64,000 bases of DNA from Paraburkholderia sp. BCC1885 (GCF_900996235.1 NZ_CAAJGM010000206.1:1-64000); one strand, 5' to 3'. Positions 39,009-52,149 are shown, counted from the stretch's first letter. Program-made: numbers and translations. The notes: generated by a model not told the origin, from the sequence alone.

Positions 39009-39118
39009 TCAGATGCTGCGTGCGGTAACCGGCAGGCTCGGGCCTCAGGCCCGAGCGCCATTTTACCTGTCCCGCTTCACCAGGCCGCCTTGGTGGCCGG
39101 CTCGCTCCGGTTGCCTGC

Positions 39119-40204
<1,086 letters not shown>

Positions 40205-40455
40205 TTAGTCCGCCATTATAAAGGCCGGCCGGCAGGCCTGCTTCATGAAGCTTCCTCATCGCCGCGATAGCCTGCGGCAGCAGTTTGGCCCGAAAACCAC
40301 GCCGGCCGGACCCAGTTACCGTCATTTACAGCCTTGCGCGCGACACTACGTTTACAATAGCCCGGATCGATCGACCCGGCGGCCGCGACCGGGCGCCCAG
40401 CACCGTCTGGGGCCGCGAATTGGGCCGCTGATTGGCCACACCCGCAACAGGATCA

Positions 40456-42771
40456 ATGGCAAAAGCTCCTTATTCCGCGAGCGCGCAGGCATTGCCGCAC
40501 CGCATGTCGCGCCTCTTCACCGAAATCCGCTGGATCCTGCAGGTCGCGCTCGGCGTCTTTCTGCTGATGGCGCTCGTCAGCTACAGTCGGCACGACCCGA
40601 GCTGGACCCACGCCGCCCAGGTGGACCGCATTGCCAACTGGGCCGGCCGGGTCGGCGCCTGGACCTCCGACATCCTGCTGCTGCTATTCGGCCTGTCCGC
40701 CTACTGGTGGGTGGTGCTGCTCGGCCGCAGCATCTCGGCCAATTACCGCCGCATCACCCGCCACGAGACGGAGCCCGAGGACAAGCCGCGTGACGTAACC
40801 TGGCTCGCCGAGATTTTCGCTTTCGTGCTCGTGTTGCTGGCCAGCGACGGTATCGAGGCGCTGCGCATGTGGTCGCTCAAGGTTCAGTTGCCGCGCGCCC
40901 CGGGTGGCGTGATCGGCGAGGCGGTGGCGCGCGGCGTTTCGCACGCGCTCGGCTTCACGGGCGGCACGCTGGCGCTGCTGGTGGCATTGGCTATCGGGTT
41001 GTCGCTGTATTTCCGCTTTTCCTGGCTTTCCGTGGCTGAACGGGTCGGCGAATCGATCATTTCCGCCGTTACCTTTGCCCGTCTGCGCCGCGAAGCCGGC
41101 CGCGACCGCAAACTCGGCGAGGCCGCCGCCGTCAAGCGTGAAGGCAAGGTGGAGCAGGGCCGCGTGCGTATCGAAGAGCACGAACCGGTCATGATCGTGC
41201 CGCCGGTGGTCACGCCGGCCAAGTCCGAGCGCGTCGAGAAAGAACGCCAGGTGCCGCTTTTCACGGATCTGCCGGGCGATTCCACCTTGCCGCCCATCTC
41301 GCTGCTCGACGCCGCGCCCGCCGCGCAAGAGACCATTTCGCCCGACACGCTCGAATTTACCTCGCGGCTGATCGAGAAGAAGCTGAAGGATTTCGGCGTC
41401 GAAGTGAGCGTGGTCGCGGCTTATCCGGGTCCGGTCGTGACGCGCTACGAAATCGAGCCGGCCACTGGCGTGAAGGGTAGCCAGATTGTCGGGCTGGCCA
41501 AGGATCTGGCGCGTTCGTTGTCGCTGGTGTCGATTCGCGTCGTGGAAACCATTCCGGGCAAGAATTTCATGGCGCTGGAGTTGCCGAACCAGCGCCGCCA
41601 GACCGTCAGCCTCTCCGAGATTCTCGGCTCGGCCGTCTATGCCGACGCCGCCTCGCCGCTCACCATGGGCCTCGGCAAGGACATCGGCGGCAAACCGGTG
41701 TGCGCCGATCTCGCCAAGATGCCGCACCTGCTGGTGGCCGGCACGACCGGCTCGGGCAAATCCGTGGGCATCAACGCGATGATCCTGTCGCTGCTCTACA
41801 AGGCGAGCGCCGAACAGGTCCGCATGATCCTGATCGACCCGAAGATGCTCGAAATGAGCGTCTACGAGGGCATCCCGCATCTGCTGTGTCCGGTCGTCAC
41901 CGATATGCGCCAGGCCGGCCACGCGCTGAACTGGGCGGTCGCCGAAATGGAGCGCCGCTACAAACTGATGAGCAAGCTTGGCGTGCGTAATCTCGCCGGC
42001 TACAACAACAAGATCGACGAAGCCGCCAAGCGCGAAGAAAAGCTGCCGAACCCGTTCAGCCTGACGCCGGAGGAACCGGAGCCGCTATCGCGTCTGCCGA
42101 ACATCGTAATCGTGATCGACGAACTGGCCGACCTGATGATGGTGGTCGGCAAGAAGGTCGAAGAACTGATTGCGCGGATCGCGCAAAAGGCGCGGGCGGC
42201 GGGCATTCACCTGATTCTCGCCACGCAGCGGCCGTCGGTCGATGTCATCACCGGCCTGATCAAGGCCAACGTGCCCACGCGGATGGCTTTCCAGGTGTCC
42301 TCGAAGATCGACTCACGCACGATTCTCGACCAGCAGGGCGCGGAATCGCTGCTCGGCATGGGCGACATGCTCTATTTGCCGCCTGGCAGCGGCTTGCCGG
42401 TGCGGGTGCATGGCGCGTTCGTGTCGGACGAGGAAGTGCATCGCGTCGTCGAGAAACTCAGGGAGCAGGGCGAACCGAATTACATCGAGGGCATCCTCGA
42501 AGGCGGCGTCACCGGCGACGGCGACGAAGGTTCTGCTGGCGCTGAGGGAACCGGAGCGGGCGGCGGCGAGTCGGACCCTCTATACGATCAGGCGGTGGAA
42601 GTCGTCATCAAGAACCGCCGTGCGTCGATTTCACTGGTGCAGCGGCATTTGCGCATCGGCTACAACCGCGCCGCGCGTCTGCTCGAGCAAATGGAGCAGT
42701 CTGGGCTCGTGTCGGCGATGTCGTCGAACGGCAATCGCGAGATTCTCGCGCCGGCGCGCGAAACCGATTAG
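40456..42771 (+). CDS. ftsK: DNA translocase FtsK
   Basis: FtsK anchors at the division septum and pumps DNA toward dif for XerCD recombination. The 771-aa protein has four N-terminal membrane helices (residues 25-195), a short charged linker rather than the long E. coli one, the RecA-like motor with Walker [14 protein letters not shown] and Walker [15 protein letters not shown], and a C-terminal gamma winged helix ([38 protein letters not shown]) for KOPS reading. The ATG at 40456 follows AGGATC. lolA follows after 106 bp. Confidence 0.97.
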   Translation: MAKAPYSASAQALPHRMSRLFTEIRWILQVALGVFLLMALVSYSRHDPSWTHAAQVDRIANWAGRVGAWTSDILLLLFGLSAYWWVVLLGRSISANYRRITRHETEPEDKPRDVTWLAEIFAFVLVLLASDGIEALRMWSLKVQLPRAPGGVIGEAVARGVSHALGFTGGTLALLVALAIGLSLYFRFSWLSVAERVGESIISAVTFARLRREAGRDRKLGEAAAVKREGKVEQGRVRIEEHEPVMIVPPVVTPAKSERVEKERQVPLFTDLPGDSTLPPISLLDAAPAAQETISPDTLEFTSRLIEKKLKDFGVEVSVVAAYPGPVVTRYEIEPATGVKGSQIVGLAKDLARSLSLVSIRVVETIPGKNFMALELPNQRRQTVSLSEILGSAVYADAASPLTMGLGKDIGGKPVCADLAKMPHLLVAGTTGSGKSVGINAMILSLLYKASAEQVRMILIDPKMLEMSVYEGIPHLLCPVVTDMRQAGHALNWAVAEMERRYKLMSKLGVRNLAGYNNKIDEAAKREEKLPNPFSLTPEEPEPLSRLPNIVIVIDELADLMMVVGKKVEELIARIAQKARAAGIHLILATQRPSVDVITGLIKANVPTRMAFQVSSKIDSRTILDQQGAESLLGMGDMLYLPPGSGLPVRVHGAFVSDEEVHRVVEKLREQGEPNYIEGILEGGVTGDGDEGSAGAEGTGAGGGESDPLYDQAVEVVIKNRRASISLVQRHLRIGYNRAARLLEQMEQSGLVSAMSSNGNREILAPARETD

Positions 42772-42877
42772 GCGGTCTGCGCTGCACGTCCCTTTGCTAC
42801 TCGCGCTGACAGGCGACGGACGCCGACCGGCGTCCGTCGCCCCTGTCCCGAGTCCGATTCAATCCACGGAGAATGAT

Positions 42878-43597
42878 ATGCAGCAATACGCCGGGCACAG
42901 TGCCCATTCTGGCCGCTTCGGTCATCTGATTCGAATGCTGGCGCACGGGATGGGCAGCGTCGCGATCGGCGCGTCGTTGCTGGTCGCGCAACAGGCGTTT
43001 GCCAGCGGCACTGAACAGCTCAAGGCGTTCGTCGCCCAGGTGCATTCGGCGCGCGGCGACTTCGTGCAGCAGGAAGTGCGGGCGCCGAGCAAGGCGGCGC
43101 AAGCCGCCAGCGACGCCGCCCAGGTCATGCCGAAAAACACCACGTCGAGCGGGACGTTTGTCTTTGCGCGTCCGGGCAAGTTCATCTGGTCGTACCAGAA
43201 GCCGTATGAACAGGTGCTGCAGGCCGACGGCGACAAGCTCTATGTGTTCGACAAGGACCTGAACCAGGTGACGGTGCGCGCGCTCGGCGGCGCGTTGGGC
43301 GCGAGCCCGGCGGCGATCCTGTTCGGCAGCAACGATCTGGACAAAAACTTCACGCTCCACGACGCGGGTGTGAAGGGCGGCATCGACTGGCTTGAGCTGA
43401 TTCCGAAGGCGAAAGACACGCAGTTCCAAAGCGTGGGGATCGGCTTTAAGGACGGTAATCTGCAAGCCATGGAGTTGCACGATGTGTTCGGCAACGTGAC
43501 TTTGCTGACGTTCTCGAACATTCAGAAGAACCCGTCGCTGCCGGCCGATGCATTCAAGTTCACGCTGCCGAAGGGCGCGGACGTGATTAACGGCTGA
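42878..43597 (+). CDS. lolA: Outer-membrane lipoprotein carrier LolA
   Basis: LolA carries lipoproteins across the periplasm from LolCDE to LolB. The 239-aa precursor has a signal peptide with a long N-region ending VAQQAFASG, and the family marks [37 protein letters not shown] and [16 protein letters not shown] small insertion ([19 protein letters not shown]) lies in the first third. The ATG at 42878 follows CGGAGAATGAT; the longer frame from 42410 overlaps ftsK and is a shadow. The ftsK-lolA-(rarA)-serS order is common in proteobacteria; here accessory genes separate lolA from rarA. Confidence 0.95.
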   Translation: MQQYAGHSAHSGRFGHLIRMLAHGMGSVAIGASLLVAQQAFASGTEQLKAFVAQVHSARGDFVQQEVRAPSKAAQAASDAAQVMPKNTTSSGTFVFARPGKFIWSYQKPYEQVLQADGDKLYVFDKDLNQVTVRALGGALGASPAAILFGSNDLDKNFTLHDAGVKGGIDWLELIPKAKDTQFQSVGIGFKDGNLQAMELHDVFGNVTLLTFSNIQKNPSLPADAFKFTLPKGADVING

Positions 43598-43628
43598 GCG
43601 AGCGCATAGCGGCCGCTTCTTTCTTGCC

Positions 43629-43697
43629 GGCTACGGCTACGGCTACGGCTACGGCTACGGCTACGGCTACGGCTACGGCTACGGCTACGGCTACGGC
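43629..43697 (+). repeat. GGCTAC hexanucleotide tandem repeat (about 11.5 copies)
   Basis: Eleven uninterrupted copies of GGCTAC (43629-43694) followed by GGC lie 31 bp after the lolA stop. Read on the minus strand the array would encode alternating Val-Ala, but that frame (43587-43829) has no ribosome site and overlaps the antitoxin-like gene, so I take the array as non-coding. A hexamer array keeps reading frames and can vary in length by slippage. Confidence 0.95.
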
Positions 43698-43779
43698 GTT
43701 CTGCCTGGCGTGAATACCGCGCGGCGGGACGCCGAACGCTGAGACGGAGGACTGAAGGGCTGAAGGAGCAAAGGGAGGC

Positions 43780-44304
43780 CTACGCAATGAGGTCTTCGAG
43801 CTGGCTACTGACCTGCGGCTCCAGTTCACGCGCCTCTTTCGCGAGGTTGACCTGCTTGGCCGATTTCGCCACTTCGAGCACGTGCGTCTTGATGTCGTAG
43901 CCGCCGCGCGTGTTCAACCATGCGAGAACGTCCCACAGATGCCACACAGACGGATTGCCTTCGTGGACCGGAATGGGGAAGTCGGCGGCGTGGCTCAGCA
44001 TTAGCTTGCGCATGTTCTGGCGCGACACACCCGCGACGTCGGCCACGTCGGTGAGGCCCACGAAGTCTGGCGCTGCCTCGACCAGGCGCGCGGACGGCAC
44101 CGCGCTTTTCACCTCTTCGAGTGCACTCATCAACGCGCCAAATGCGCTGGAGTCTTCGCGGACGAAGACGAGCGCGATGCGCCCCGGCTGCCCGATGCCG
44201 ACGGTCGCGTCGTCGCACCCGGCTTCAGCGAGGCGCTCCACGATCTCGTCGAGGTCGCAGTCGTCTGCTGCGAGCTGGTATTTCAGCGTGAATTCGTATT
44301 CCAT
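43780..44304 (-). CDS. HTH DNA-binding protein, candidate antitoxin
   Basis: The 174-aa acidic protein has an N-terminal alpha/beta part (MEYEFTLKYQLAADDCDLDEIVERLAEAGCDDATVGIGQPGRIAL) and a central helix-turn-helix (VGLTDVADVAGVSRQNMRKLM) followed by a wing-like segment (GNPSVWHLWDVLAWL). The start lies 3 nt after the stop of the small upstream gene, so the two form an operon. The toxin-first, DNA-binding-protein-second layout and size match HicA/HicB-type modules. I infer that it neutralises the partner and represses the operon. Confidence 0.65.
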   Translation of the reverse strand: MEYEFTLKYQLAADDCDLDEIVERLAEAGCDDATVGIGQPGRIALVFVREDSSAFGALMSALEEVKSAVPSARLVEAAPDFVGLTDVADVAGVSRQNMRKLMLSHAADFPIPVHEGNPSVWHLWDVLAWLNTRGGYDIKTHVLEVAKSAKQVNLAKEARELEPQVSSQLEDLIA

Positions 44305-44307
44305 GTG

Positions 44308-44601
44308 TTACTCCTGCGTTTCGGCCTGATTGCGAGTGCCTTGCGGCGCGTGCTTGTGCCGATGTGTCGTGCAATTGTCGATCACTCTTCTGAGCAGCCG
44401 AGCGTGATTCCCAGCGTTCTTGGGCGTGCTCCAGACACTGGTGATGCAGAACTCTCCGCACCGACATTCCGAGTCGTTGTACGGACAGTACATTTTTCCC
44501 CACGCGTGCCCTTTGCCGCCGCTTTTGACGCGCCAGCCGAGTGCTTCGGCATAGGCCAGTGCGTCTTCTACTTCCTTCTTTGAATGCGTCCCTCGACTCA
44601 T
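44308..44601 (-). CDS. HicA-like small protein with cysteine cluster, candidate toxin
   Basis: The 97-aa protein begins at the ATG at 44601, 6 nt after GAGG. The pattern KKEVEDALAYAEALGWRV - KGHAWGKMYCP - FCITSVWSTPKNAGNHARLLRRVI recalls the double-stranded-RNA-binding-like fold of HicA toxins, with H32 in the place of the catalytic histidine. Unlike ordinary HicA, a short insertion carries C39, C46, C48 and C52, which could bind zinc. The C-terminal tail is basic. It precedes the HTH gene by 3 nt. The HicA relation is inference from the pattern, not a confirmed match. Confidence 0.55.
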   Translation of the reverse strand: MSRGTHSKKEVEDALAYAEALGWRVKSGGKGHAWGKMYCPYNDSECRCGEFCITSVWSTPKNAGNHARLLRRVIDNCTTHRHKHAPQGTRNQAETQE

Positions 44602-44903
44602 CAATGGCCTCATCTTAAGTTCGTGGATCAAAGTTGTCAAGTGACAACCTGTTTCTCTGAGGACACGCACGAAATGCAGCAGCGATTCGGTTTCGGAAGT
44701 GAGGGAAAGTGAGTGAATCTGTCTCGCAAGCGTGCATGCCAGACAGCAACTACATCATGCGGGGAGGCTTTACGCACCCTGGCCGGAAGCCATAGGACGA
44801 ACGGAATGATGGAGGACGCATGCCATGCGGAAAGGCGAGCGCGCGCCCGGAAATGCAGTCGGAGACGGCCCGCGTTGCACGGGCCGTCGAGGCGAGTGTC
44901 GGG
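44602..44903. other. Intergenic stretch between the toxin-like gene and the NCS1 permease
   Basis: Apart from the promoter/operator near 44612-44648 I see no gene or structure in this stretch that I would support. The NCS1 permease gene reads leftward into it, so it must contain that gene's 3' end signals, but no clear terminator is visible. Confidence 0.4.
44612..44648 (-). promoter_or_regulatory. Promoter with operator palindrome for the toxin-antitoxin-like pair
   Basis: On the minus strand TTGACA (44640-44635) and TAAGAT (44617-44612) are 17 bp apart. The -35 box lies inside the palindrome GTTGTCAAGTGACAAC (44633-44648; arms GTTGTCA and TGACAAC). This is the layout of a self-repressing operon. 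Transcription would begin near 44605, only a few bases before the ATG at 44601, so the mRNA could be leaderless and the GAGG would not be transcribed. Confidence 0.6.
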
Positions 44904-46220
44904 TTACGCGTAGGCGGTCTTGCGCGCCGACACCAGGACGAAATAGCAGACGGCGCCGATCGCCAGCGCCGGCAGCGTCGCGCCCAGGTTCGGCAACCAT
45001 TGGTTGATCACCTGATATGCGACGATTCCAACCGCCCACGAGATAAAGGCGCTCAGATGCCAGCCGCCGGTGAAGCCGTAGCGGCCTTGCAGATCGGCGA
45101 GGGCTGCGGCGTCGATGCGGCGCTTGCGCAGGATGAAGTGATCCACCAGCACCACGCCGAACAGCGGCGCGAACACCGAGCCGATCAGCAGCAGGAAGTT
45201 CTGATACTTCGCCATCGGCACGAGCAGGGCGATCGCCGTGCATAGCGCGCCGAACGCCGCCGACAGCATTGGCACCGTGGCTCGCGTCCAGAACGTGCCG
45301 GTCGAGACCGCGGCGGAATGGATGTCGGCGAAGGCGTTGTCGACTTCATCGATCAGGATCAGCAGCAGCGCGAAGCCGCCGCCCGCCTGCGCGAGCGCGC
45401 CGGTCAGGAGTGCATCGCCGCCGCCCGCGGCCAGCCCGTAGATCGCGCCGAGCGCATAGAACCAGATGTTGGCGATGCCATAGCCCAGCAGCGTGCCGCG
45501 GAACGACTCGCCGGCGCGGCGGCCGAAGCGCGTGTAATCCGCGATCAGCGGCAACCACGATAACGGCATGGCGACCACCAGATCGATCGCGCCGCCGAAC
45601 GACATGTCGCCGGTGCCTGGACGGCGCATGAGTGCAGCCAGCTCGTGCCGTGCCAATAGATTCCACGTCAGCCACGCCGCGCCGGCCAGCAGCAGCCAGA
45701 TGCCCCAGGTCCGCAGAAAGCGGCGCACGAACGAGAGCGGGCCGCTGATTGCGAGCAGTGTCGCCAGCAGGCCGAAGACGAGGGTCCAGATGAGCGGAAT
45801 CGACAGGCCGAAGGCCTGCCTGGCGAGCGCGTCGGCGGAATCGCGCATCACGATCACTTCGAACGAGCCCCAGCCGACCAGTTGCACGGCGTTGAGGACC
45901 GCGGGCACCGAAGCGCCGCGCACCCCGAGCGTGGGCCGCAACGACGACATCGCCGCGAGCCCCGTATCCGTGCCGATTACCCCAGCCAGCGCCAGCAGCA
46001 CGACGCCGATCACGCTGCCGATGCCAATCGCCGCCAGCGCATGCGGCAGCGACAGCCCCGGCACCAGCAAGGCGCCCGCCTGGGCGACCAGCAGGCCAAT
46101 GCCGAGCGAGAACCACAGCGCGAAGGCGTCGCCGGTGCGGAACGCGCGCCGCGCGTCGGGCACCGGCGTGAGCGGTGCGTAGGTGGAACCGGCGTTGCCG
46201 GCGAGTGGATCTTGTGCCAT
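44904..46220 (-). CDS. NCS1-family nucleobase/pyrimidine permease
   Basis: The 438-aa protein is a 12-helix nucleobase:cation symporter 1 with the CytX/CodB-like pattern: DAFALWFSLGIGLLVAQAGALLVPGLSLPHALAAIGIGS at helix 1-2, SSLRPTLGVRGASVPAVLNAVQLVGWGSFE around helix 3, MPLSWLPLIADYTRFGRR in the middle. CytX members carry hydroxymethylpyrimidine, the thiamine precursor, and CodB members cytosine. I found no TPP riboswitch in front of the gene, so the substrate stays open. It is divergent from rarA. Confidence 0.88.
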   Translation of the reverse strand: MAQDPLAGNAGSTYAPLTPVPDARRAFRTGDAFALWFSLGIGLLVAQAGALLVPGLSLPHALAAIGIGSVIGVVLLALAGVIGTDTGLAAMSSLRPTLGVRGASVPAVLNAVQLVGWGSFEVIVMRDSADALARQAFGLSIPLIWTLVFGLLATLLAISGPLSFVRRFLRTWGIWLLLAGAAWLTWNLLARHELAALMRRPGTGDMSFGGAIDLVVAMPLSWLPLIADYTRFGRRAGESFRGTLLGYGIANIWFYALGAIYGLAAGGGDALLTGALAQAGGGFALLLILIDEVDNAFADIHSAAVSTGTFWTRATVPMLSAAFGALCTAIALLVPMAKYQNFLLLIGSVFAPLFGVVLVDHFILRKRRIDAAALADLQGRYGFTGGWHLSAFISWAVGIVAYQVINQWLPNLGATLPALAIGAVCYFVLVSARKTAYA

Positions 46221-46403
46221 CTGGTGTTGTCCCTGTTAGTCGTCTTCACGCGCTCCGGGCTCGCCGCGGCGTGGTCACTGTCATAATGCAGGACCGGGCC
46301 GCAGACTGCGCGCCGGCGCTATCGCTGGCCAGGCGCGTCGTGTGCTGGGTCTGCGTCATGTGCCGAGCCAAGCCCGGAAAGCCGAGATTATCCACAAAAC
46401 GCC

Positions 46404-49084
<2,681 letters not shown>

Positions 49085-49234
49085 ACGGAGCCTTGCCTGC
49101 AACGCAGGAGATGTGAATTTTCCGGCTCCGAAATTTGTTCGGAGGAGGGCTTGTAAAATTCAAAAAATCTTCTATAATCTTCGCTTCTCCGGTCGCCGAC
49201 CAATGCCGGAGAGGTGGTAACAAGGCAGTATCCC

Positions 49235-49325
<91 letters not shown>

Positions 49326-49335
49326 AAGAATTGAG

Positions 49336-49371
49336 AAAAACCCCGTAAAGTCAAAGGCTTGCGGGGTTTTT
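49336..49371 (+). terminator. Terminator after tRNA-Ser
   Basis: AAAAACCCCG (49336-49345) pairs with CGGGGTTTTT (49362-49371); a further AAG/CTT pairing closes the loop region. The T-tract follows directly. It can act in both directions. Confidence 0.85.
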
Positions 49372-49557
49372 GTTTTTCTGGCCCATCAATCAGCCCATCA
49401 TCGGGCGCAAACTGGCGTTCGTTCTGTGTTTGGCGGCGCTTCGCGTTTCGTGTTTTGCTACCGCAACACTCCGTTAGAATCCGGTTATGTCCGGTATGCG
49501 CGAGTTTGTCTATGGCGGCAAGATCGTCGGTCCGACCGGAAGGCTTCGGGAGGCAAT

Positions 49558-50303
49558 GTGAACGACCCGTATGCGTACAAGGAAATCAATCCACTGTGGA
49601 GTCTGGTCGATCCTGTTAGCGTCGAGGACGCTGCTGCGCTGATCGCCGGCTTTGACCCGCACTCCATTGATGAGTCCCGCCAGTTCTTCAGGAACCCCGA
49701 AACCAACCTGACCGATAGTGACGGCATCACGTGGGTGCATACGGCGCAAACTGCCCTTGAAAATGCGGTCATGGCCAAGCTGCTGAAAGCGACGATACGT
49801 CGCTCGGCCTGGGAACGGGGTTGGGACGAAGAGCCGGGAGACGGTGAAGCGTATGCACAGAAAGTCAGGGTCAGGGACGATGACGCCGCCGAGGCGTGGG
49901 ACGTTGCCGAGCCCCATGCGATCAGGGCGCGTACTCTTATTTATCGCGTCTCGCCTAATTGGGCTCTGACAACCGTCGCTATTGCCGACGTTCGTGACTG
50001 GCTTGCGTCACGTGGGGTAACAACGGGATTCTTCTTTCCCGGTGCGACGGATGCGCCGGACTCAACCCCAAACACCCACGCTACGCGCCGAAGCTCGCCG
50101 CAGCCGTCAATGCGTGGCTGGCAGTCACGCAGGCCAGCGGCAAGAGCGTGAAGGACGCGATCAGGAAATGGCTTCGCGAGCACGCGGCAGAGTTCGACCT
50201 GACCAACGAGGACGGCAACCCGAACGAGACCGGCATCGATGAAGTTGCCAAGGTCGCCAACTGGCAACCGTCGGGCGGCGCGCCGAAGACTCCCAGCCAG
50301 TAA
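49558..50303 (+). pseudogene. Frameshifted mobile-element gene downstream of tRNA-Ser
   Basis: The GTG at 49558 has GGGAGG upstream and starts MNDPYAYKEINPLWSLVDPVSVEDAAALIAG. The frame from the start ends at 50151 after a low-quality tail. From about 50060 a different frame reads LNPKHPRYAPKLAAAVNAWL... DAIRKWLREHAAEFDL... AKVANWQPSGGAPKTPSQ to a stop at 50301, clearly protein-like and of the kind that ends phage or island proteins. A two-base loss (or one-base gain) near 50055-50062 explains this. The intact gene would encode about 248 residues. Function unknown. Confidence 0.75.
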
Positions 50304-50717
50304 CCTACCCACCCCCTGAAGCCCTGCCAGTATTGGGTTTCCACGTGGGGTGCGCCCAAACCCACCCACCCCTTCGGCACAAACCTACCCACCCCTTTGG
50401 CCTTTAGCAGGGGTGGGTTTTCTGAACCCGCCCAGCTATTCACGGCCCGGTTGCGCCAATTTAATACCGACATGCCGCGCCACTCCGGCGCGCGCCTTTC
50501 GTTTAGAAGGTGAAGCATGGCGGATATCTCAAAAACATGGATGTTCGGTAATCTGCTAGGTTTACTCCGCCATGATTGAATCGGCTCTGAACGGTGTTGA
50601 CGCAACAAGCCGGGTTTGGTATTGCCAGTCACAACGACCCGAAAATTAAACTTTCTTCACAAATGCGCTCGGAAATACGACGTACGCTGGAAGCACATAC
50701 ACATAACTGGAAACAGA
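50304..50717. other. Stretch with repeats and a terminator before hcp
   Basis: ACCCACCCC-type repeats occur at 50304-50420. A terminator-like hairpin lies at 50387-50421. A 20-codon frame (ATG at 50517, MADISKTW...) with AAGGTG upstream sits inside a region whose ends, CATGGCGGA and TCCGCCATG, are inverted copies; it may be a gene remnant. The last 100 bp are AT-richer and probably hold the hcp promoter. Confidence 0.45.
50387..50421 (+). terminator. Terminator-like hairpin
   Basis: ACCCACCCCT (50387-50396) pairs perfectly with AGGGGTGGGT (50409-50418) around a 12-nt loop and is followed by TTT. It would end transcription of the frameshifted gene upstream. Confidence 0.6.
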
Positions 50718-51191
50718 ATGGCCGATATTTTTATCAAGATTGACGGAATCGCAGGCGAATCGCAGGACGCCACCCACGCGGACGAAATCGAAGTTAATAG
50801 CTGGCGTTGGAATATGTCCCAACAGTCATCCATGATGTCAGGATCGGGCGGCGGCGCGGGCAAGGCCACCATTAAAGACCTTGAATTCATCCATCAGATA
50901 GACCGTGCGAGCCCGAATCTCATGCGCTACTGCCTGACCGGTCGCCACATTCCCAAGGTCGTTCTATCGACGCGCAAAGCGGGAGGCGTACCGCTCGACT
51001 TCCTGAAAATCACGATGGGCGATGTCGTTATCACGGGAGTCGAGCCGATCGTAACTGGCGGAAATTATTACGAGCATGTCACGCTGTCCTTTGCTCGGGT
51101 AAAGAACGAGTACACGCTACAGAGTCCGATTGGTGGAAGCGCGGGCACCGTCACAGCTAGCTTCGACATAAAAGAGAACCTTGAACGGTGA
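50718..51191 (+). CDS. hcp: Hcp-family protein (type VI secretion tube)
   Basis: The 157-aa product is a complete Hcp1-type protein: MADIFIKIDGIAGESQDATHADEIEVNSWRWN at the start, the flexible MSGSGGGAGKATIKDLEFIHQIDRASP loop and the C-terminal strands VTASFDIKENLE. Hcp hexamers form the tube of the type VI secretion system and can carry small effectors in their lumen. No other T6SS genes lie in the window, so this is an orphan hcp. Its stop overlaps the GTG start of the next gene (GTGA), and that gene overlaps a third, which makes a three-gene coupled unit. Confidence 0.93.
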   Translation: MADIFIKIDGIAGESQDATHADEIEVNSWRWNMSQQSSMMSGSGGGAGKATIKDLEFIHQIDRASPNLMRYCLTGRHIPKVVLSTRKAGGVPLDFLKITMGDVVITGVEPIVTGGNYYEHVTLSFARVKNEYTLQSPIGGSAGTVTASFDIKENLER

Positions 51192-51574
51192 AACGTCCAA
51201 ACTATCTCGCGCTCGCGATAGGGGGTTGCGCCTCTGTCGCAGCCGCAATTTTAATATATTCGGCCGTCGATTTCCACCTGTCGTCGAGCGTGACGACAGG
51301 CACGGTAGTTCGTTCGAATGGTGGCGGACATCATCCGCGAATCGCCTTCGATGCGCCCAATGGGCAGCATTATGAGCGGCCTACTGGCACGCTTCGATCA
51401 TTCGAGATCGGTCAATCCGTATTGATTCGATATAGGCCAAGTGATCCAGGTGGCTCCGCTGTGATTGATAGCGCGCTTGATCTATGGGCTCCTTCAGCCT
51501 TCATATTGATCTTGGCGATTGGTTTTCTAGACGCGGGGCTAAGAGGCGAGCGACTTAGGAAGGGGCTTCGATGA
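51188..51574 (+). CDS. Membrane protein in the Hcp cassette (DUF3592-like)
   Basis: The 128-aa protein starts with GTG overlapping the hcp stop. It has two predicted helices, at residues 8-26 (LALAIGGCASVAAAILIYS) and about 100-116 (SAFILILAIGFLD), with a soluble beta-rich loop between them (TGTVVRSNGGGHHPRIAFDAPNGQHYERP...GQSVLIRYRPSDP) reminiscent of DUF3592 proteins. Its stop overlaps the next ATG. Position between hcp and an unknown gene makes it an immunity-protein or chaperone candidate; this is inference. Confidence 0.7.
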   Translation: MKRPNYLALAIGGCASVAAAILIYSAVDFHLSSSVTTGTVVRSNGGGHHPRIAFDAPNGQHYERPTGTLRSFEIGQSVLIRYRPSDPGGSAVIDSALDLWAPSAFILILAIGFLDAGLRGERLRKGLR

Positions 51575-52149
51575 TAGTTTTAAGAAAAAGCAAATGGAAT
51601 TTCGACACTAGCGCTGGGGCCGGAATCGGCTTCGGCGCATTCAATTCCGAAGGTGGAATGTTCGCCCTTGACGCGCCAACTGGGCAAACACATGAGTACA
51701 CCTACAGCGGCTTCGGAATGGGTATTTCTCGCGGACTTTCTTCATTGCTGCGCGTTCCACGATTTGCACTGCCGAAGGTTATTGTTAACAAGGGTGAATT
51801 AAGTGGATCGGGGTCTACTACCGATTTTACGAGTACCGGATGGCTTTATTTAACAGATTCTTTTAAGGGCGCAGATATCGTTAATCCGAAAAACCTTGAG
51901 GGCGGGACAATTTACCTTGAGGGTGCGGCAGGTTATCTGTTTGGCGGGACAGGTTCATTTATGCTTTTAGGTATAAATGTTGACCTTCTTCTCTTCGGCA
52001 TAACAAAGCCAGATTTAATTGGCATGGCAATTCGGAGCGCGCCAGCGGCTTTAATAATGACAGGAGTAAATGAGGGGTTGCAGGATGCGACCGGATTTGC
52101 ATTTATGCTCGGACAAATAAAGTACAAAGGGCTTTACGCGGACGATTAG
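51571..52149 (+). CDS. Glycine-rich unknown protein in the Hcp cassette, effector candidate
   Basis: The 192-aa protein starts with ATG overlapping the previous stop (ATGA). It is glycine/serine-rich and has two hydrophobic stretches near residues 118-143 (AAGYLFGGTGSFMLLGINVD...) and 150-165 (IGMAIRSAPAALIM). There is no signal peptide. The central part reads as beta strands (GSGSTTDFTSTGWLYLTDSFKG). The base composition is clearly more AT-rich than the flanking chromosome, a sign of transfer. I do not recognise the family. Linkage to hcp suggests a secreted, possibly membrane-acting, effector or its partner; no enzymatic motif is visible. Confidence 0.7.
   Translation: MIVLRKSKWNFDTSAGAGIGFGAFNSEGGMFALDAPTGQTHEYTYSGFGMGISRGLSSLLRVPRFALPKVIVNKGELSGSGSTTDFTSTGWLYLTDSFKGADIVNPKNLEGGTIYLEGAAGYLFGGTGSFMLLGINVDLLLFGITKPDLIGMAIRSAPAALIMTGVNEGLQDATGFAFMLGQIKYKGLYADD

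Noticed and set aside
40684-41922. 412-codon open frame on the minus strand
   Set aside because: Antisense to ftsK; composition typical of a shadow frame.
43587-43829. 80-codon minus-strand frame with Val-Ala repeats
   Set aside because: Produced by the GGCTAC array; no ribosome site and it overlaps the end of the HTH gene.
46221-46403. TPP riboswitch before the NCS1 permease gene
   Set aside because: Looked for the CTGAGA and ACCTGATC-type conserved blocks expected for a CytX transporter; none found.
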